From the NCBI GenBank assembly GCA_004802725.1, contig SGPM01000057.1:42446-106445 (forward strand): a stretch of 64,000 bases of DNA, in the 5' to 3' direction. Shown in pieces: positions 60,053-64,000 of this stretch. This DNA is from Antrodiella citrinella. Lineage: Eukaryota > Basidiomycota > Agaricomycetes > Polyporales > Steccherinaceae. The position numbers and the translations under genes were made by a program. A model generated the notes under the pieces. That model was not told the DNA's origin. It was given only the letters and a program-made list of their open reading frames with translations, and did no database searches. Each line of letters starts with the position of its first letter. Position 1 is the stretch's first letter.

Positions 60053-62399
60053 TCATGTCTTTTTGTTCGATGCGTCGTATGCGTCTCGGAGGGTGGGGTG
60101 GACAAGCTGCTCGTGGAGAGCCTTGCCAGCAGGAACCTGCGCATGGAATCAGCATAACATGAAAAAACTTCAGGAACAATCGGGATGGGCACGTACCATA
60201 GGGAACACATGCTCGGCTTGCACGAGGCACTCGAGGAGCACAGGCTTCGAGTTATCATAATCGAGGAACTCCTTCATCTTCACCGGAAGTTCCTCAGCGG
60301 TATGACACCGGATGGCATGGACACCCATCGCCTTGGCAAGGGCGATGAAATCAGGGTTCTTCATCTGCGTATGCGCGTACCGGCGGTCGTAGAACAGATC
60401 TGAATATGCTGGTATCAGTACCTTGTCACAAAAACAACTGCGTTGGTTGAACGTACCTTGCCATTGCTGGACCATGCCTTGGAACTCGTTGTTGATGACA
60501 AGAACTTTGACACCGATGCCGAATTGACTAGCGGTCTGGAGTTCCATAGCTGTCATGCTGAGGGAAGCATCTCCGTCGATGTCGATAACAGTCTTTTCGG
60601 GTGCTGCTACCTTCGCGCCAATAGCCGACGGCAGACCGAATCCCATTGTCTACCAAGCCCACGTCGTCAGAGGAAGAACGCTGCAAAGGAACGATGAGAC
60701 TCACTCCAAGACCTCCAGACGTAACCATCGTGCGAGGATGTCTCCATCTGTAATGTTGCGCCGCCCACATTTGATGTTGACCAACACCAGTGGTCACAAT
60801 GACTTCCTCCTTCTTGTGCGCAAGCAAGGAGTCAAGCTGTTCAATGACTTGTTGAGGCTTAGGCATGGCCTTGCCTGTAGCCACCTCGTACGTGAAAGGG
60901 AAGTCCTTCTTCCACTTTTTGATATCCGACAGCCACTGCACTCTTGGTGACGACTTGATCAGCGGCAAGAGGGAGGCAAGGTTGGCCACGACGTCACCCA
61001 TTACGGGGATGGATGCCTCGACGATCTTGTTGATGTTCTTGGGCTGGATCTCGAAGTGGATGATACCACCCTTGCCTAGAGCTGCAGCTTCCCTGGCCGC
61101 GGGTGCGAACATGTCGACCTTACCGGTTACACGATCGTCAAATCGTGCACCGAGAGCAAGGATGACGTCGGCTTGCTGCATTGCCAGGTTAGCGTATGCA
61201 GAGCCGTGCATACCCAGCATGTGTAGACTCATGTCGTCCAGCTCGTCAAAGGCACCGAGACCTTGCAGGGTAGTGGTGACCGGGATATTGCCGTCTCTCG
61301 AGAGCTGCTTCAGCAGCTTGGGGCCCAGAGGTGACGACAGAATACCATTGCCGGCATAGATGACAGGTCGCTTAGCTTGATTAATCAGGTCAGCTGCCTG
61401 CTTGATCATAAGAAGGTCGGTAGGCGATTGGGGGGCAATGAGGGGGTTCGTGGGCAAACCCAGAGGAGTTCCTGGTGTAGTGACCTTGTAGGACAGCGCA
61501 GTGCGGAGGACACCCGCAGTGATGTCTTTGGGTAGATCGACAAGGACGGGTCCAGGACGACCTGACGTCGCAATCTTGAACGCTTCATTGATGCGACGAG
61601 GAAGCTCTGCAATGTCCTTGACCATGACATTCCACTTGGTGCATGCTCGGGAAATTCCAACGATGTCTGCTTCTTGGAACGAGTCGGATCCAATAAGAGA
61701 TGTCGCCACTTGACCAGAGAAGACGATGATAGGAACACCATCGCTGAGGGCATCCTGCAGCGGAGTGATGATGTTTGTGGCTCCCGGGCCGGAGGTGACA
61801 ATAACGATCCCAGGTTTGCCCGACGCACGAGCGTAGCCTTCCGCCATGTGCCCAGCACCCTGCTCATGACGAGGCAGAATGAACTCGAACTGAGGGGAAT
61901 TGTAGATGGCGTCGAAGACAGGAAGAATAGCACCTCCGGGGTATCCGAAAACGTGTTTGACGCCATGCCTGACCATCATCTCGTGAAATATCTGACCTCC
62001 CGACATTCCGACGAAGGAGTGATCAAGGGGGCCCTCTGGTATCGCCACATTCGGGGGAGGGAAAGGGATATTGTTCCTCGAAGGCATCTGCTGGAATCCT
62101 GGTGCAGGTAGGGGACGTCTGTATGAATAGCAGCATATATAAGCAACGGTAGCACGAGAATGTAAATGGCCATCTGCATTGCGAAAGGAATATGTAGCTC
62201 ACACAGACTGCGTTGCTGTAGCAGCATTAGACGACGACTGGCTGATACTGCGTGCATGGTCCCTGACTCTTGTCCGAGCATCGAGCATGGAGGAGCTGGT
62301 CCCCGCTGCTGCAGCGCTTGACTTCGAGCGGACGAAAGTCAGCGTGGAGGCGCTTTTGGGTGCGCTCGAGATGCGCATTTTCGCTGCTTGAAGAGACAT
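60053..62399 (-). CDS. ILV2: Acetolactate synthase, catalytic subunit, mitochondrial
   Basis: Thiamine-diphosphate and FAD enzyme that makes acetolactate or acetohydroxybutyrate, the first common step of valine, leucine and isoleucine synthesis; mitochondrial matrix. Five exons, 62399-62203, 62118-60705, 60649-60457, 60399-60197 and 60136-60053, giving 696 residues. The first about 65 residues (MSLQAAKMRISSAPKSAS, rich in Arg, Ser and Ala) are a transit peptide. Core motifs: VFGYPGGAILPVFDAI, the activating Glu in LPRHEQGAGHMAEGYA, TSGPGATN, GSDSFQEADI, and the thiamine-binding block IDIDGDASLSMTAMELQTAS followed by VINNEFQGMVQQWQ. The C-terminus closes with HPTLRDAYDASNKKT. The junction at 60705/60649 restores GGLGTMGFGLPSAIG. 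The regulatory subunit (ILV6) is not in this window. Confidence 0.97.
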
Positions 62400-62982
62400 T
62401 GTCGTCCAAAGTCCCGCAGGTCAGGAAGAGAGATGGTGGTGGTTAAGAGCAAATCCGAGTCAGAGCCTTTGCCCCAGGTGACTCGAGTTTCAATACATTT
62501 TCGCTTACGTAAACACCACTTTCGGTATTTCGGTAAAAGCGCCACGTTCTTGAGAGTAACTCCGAAATTTTTGTTTCCGAGTTAGGTCGGGGATTTCGAA
62601 GGTACAGTATCTGAGTATGCATTGTCTCGTACGAGTCTATGACTTCCAGCATTCGAAGAGGTTGTACCATCTTGTCGATCTCTCTGTGAAACAGTCGAAC
62701 GACCTCCCATGTTCTTCGTCGTTCGAGGAAGTAGTATGCCAATAGTATGCCATGTTCTTGCTGTTCTTTGTACGATGTCGAACGACTCCGAGTCGGCTGG
62801 CACTGTGATTTTGCATTCCCACATTCTATGTACTGTGATACATATGAAGACATTCATATCTGCTACATCTCAACTAGTCCTCGAGTTCGCCTGAGTCACA
62901 CCTAATAAGTGGCACTTTGTCGAATGTCAGCGACACGTCCATGCCTCCGGAGAGTATGCCGAGAAAGCTCACAAGTGCGGTC

Positions 62983-63262
62983 GTGGCCCTGCTGCGATAC
63001 CAGGCCCCAAGTGGGCGTGTGCCACCAGCTCTCTGGCCGAATGGTACACGCTGGGCCCCAAGTTGTAGTGAGGAAGATGTGTGGGCTCGTCCGCTCGTGC
63101 GAAGAGGTTGTCGTCGTTGAAGAGAGCACGGGTCACAAGTTCCACTACAAGATCGCGCTTGGACTTGTGGTGTTTCGAGGACTTGGACTTATGGGACTTG
63201 CTGCCCTTACTCTTTCTGTTAGATTTCCCTGAGTTGGCACCACCAATGACGGGTCTGATGCA
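62983..63262 (-). CDS. Weak candidate: Lys/Ser/His-rich ORF
   Basis: On the minus strand a frame without ATG reads GGANSGKSNRKSKGSKSHKS, then KSSKHHKSKRDLVVELVTRA and LFARADEPTHLPHYNLGPSV. It reaches a possible donor (GTGAGC near 62983), and joining to an acceptor (TTATTAG) near 62907 would add CDSGELED and a stop. The basic tract followed by an amphipathic stretch looks coding in character. No start exon is seen and no family is recognised. The opposite strand is also open here, so chance is quite possible. Confidence 0.25.
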
Positions 63263-63294
63263 TACAGAATCAGCTTTTTATGTAGACCTGATGC

Positions 63295-63339
63295 ATCTAT
63301 ATTATCTATATTATCTATATTATCTATATTATCTATATT
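63295..63339. repeat. 9-base minisatellite, five exact copies
   Basis: The unit ATCTATATT is repeated five times without change across 45 bases, then breaks at 63340. It is AT-rich and lies outside any supported gene. Such arrays mutate by slippage and could vary in length between strains. Confidence 0.97.
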
Positions 63340-64000
63340 ATAAAAGAACGATTCCTCGGGAAGGGCTCCGATTGGTCAAAAAGACAGTTGGACAAAGACG
63401 TGTTCCCATTGGTCGAGAGAGATAATAGACAGCCACGGCGATTCCCGATTTCCGCGCTTACACTACGTCGGTCAGTCTCAGCCTGTGACTCAGACCATCT
63501 ACCAATATTAATGCCATCTGCCACGACTATGAGCAACCTCTGGTACAAATGCCTGCACCCTAGACTCTACGGACGACCTTCGCGCATGCTCTCTTCAAGT
63601 TGAGCTCGGGCCTGCCAACATGACGAAACAATCACATTGTCCCGCCTCACAGTGAGGGCTCGGCGGAGCTACCCATCGGGTTGGCGTCAGGACTTCATTA
63701 CTACAGCCCGACGCGATGTCCATTAGGACTCGAGGTGTCAGGTTCTCACTACAACATCTCGCTACAGGTGACGTTGGGGACTTGAGTGGGTACCTGACGG
63801 TTTGGTCGGACGGATCGGAGATCTTGCACTTTCCTACGGCTCCCTTTCTGTATGTGTCTGCGCCACACGATTTACCTGCGAGCGTCCTCCAGCTGGTCAA
63901 AAATATATCAAAAATGGCTCAATGGTGGAGCTCTCGCCACTCTCGAGATGGAGAACAACGCGGGACGACAGCGCACTTACAGTTGAGCCAGCGCGCTGTC

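Larger units (their letters stand above)
62400..64000. other. Right-hand end, no secure gene
   Basis: Upstream flank of ILV2 followed by sequence with only short frames. A minus-strand frame at about 62983-63262 is noted separately, as is a 9-base tandem repeat at 63295. The last 650 bases contain a minus frame (63595-63900) with no recognisable family. Confidence 0.45.

Overview
The window is nuclear DNA of a filamentous basidiomycete, most likely an Agaricomycete mushroom or wood-decay fungus. Almost every gene is cut by introns of about 50-60 bases with GT..AG ends. The two transcription factors are fungal Zn2Cys6 proteins, there is a fungal ERMES subunit (MDM12), and a secreted CE16 acetylesterase fits a plant-matter degrader. 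For 15 of the 17 gene models I derived the exon joins by hand, and each gives an uninterrupted frame whose exon lengths sum to a multiple of three. MDM12 and MRP51 are single-exon, and DTD1 is cut by the left edge. I recognise no transposon, tRNA, rRNA or CRISPR array.

Layout. 0-6 kb: D-aminoacyl-tRNA deacylase (minus, runs off the left edge), a PPIL1-type cyclophilin (plus), then a CDC4-like F-box/WD40 gene (minus). 21 single N calls lie between 2389 and 4726, and all 12 that fall in CDC4 codons hit the third base. 6-15 kb: a 9-kb stretch with no supportable gene. 15.3-18.9 kb: a 13-exon Zn2Cys6 regulator. 20.6-23.4 kb: an uncharacterised protein with two PWWP/Tudor-like segments. 24.5-39.8 kb: a compact housekeeping block with Golgi apyrase (YND1 type), ELP3, MDM12, a nucleotide-sugar transporter, mitoribosomal MRP51, HYPK and UPF1. 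40.6-42.4 kb: a second Zn2Cys6 factor with two possible C-termini. 42.4-46.9 kb: gene-poor, with a probable hydrolase remnant. 46.9-51.1 kb: CE16 esterase and AP-2 mu. 51.1-53.6 kb: gene-poor. 53.6-62.4 kb: a TRF4-type poly(A) polymerase, a large Ser/Pro-rich protein, and acetolactate synthase ILV2. 62.4-64 kb: no secure gene, one minisatellite, one weak ORF.

The genes do not form a pathway cluster. They serve RNA quality control (UPF1, TRF4), translation fidelity (DTD1, ELP3, HYPK, MRP51), the secretory route (YND1, nucleotide-sugar transporter, AP-2 mu), ER-mitochondria contacts (MDM12), ubiquitin-directed turnover (CDC4) and branched-chain amino acid synthesis (ILV2). I found no convincing new biological system. 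The most informative oddities are the wobble-restricted N calls, the start codon split by an intron, several micro-exons, the dual C-terminus of the second zinc-cluster gene, and the double PWWP-like protein.
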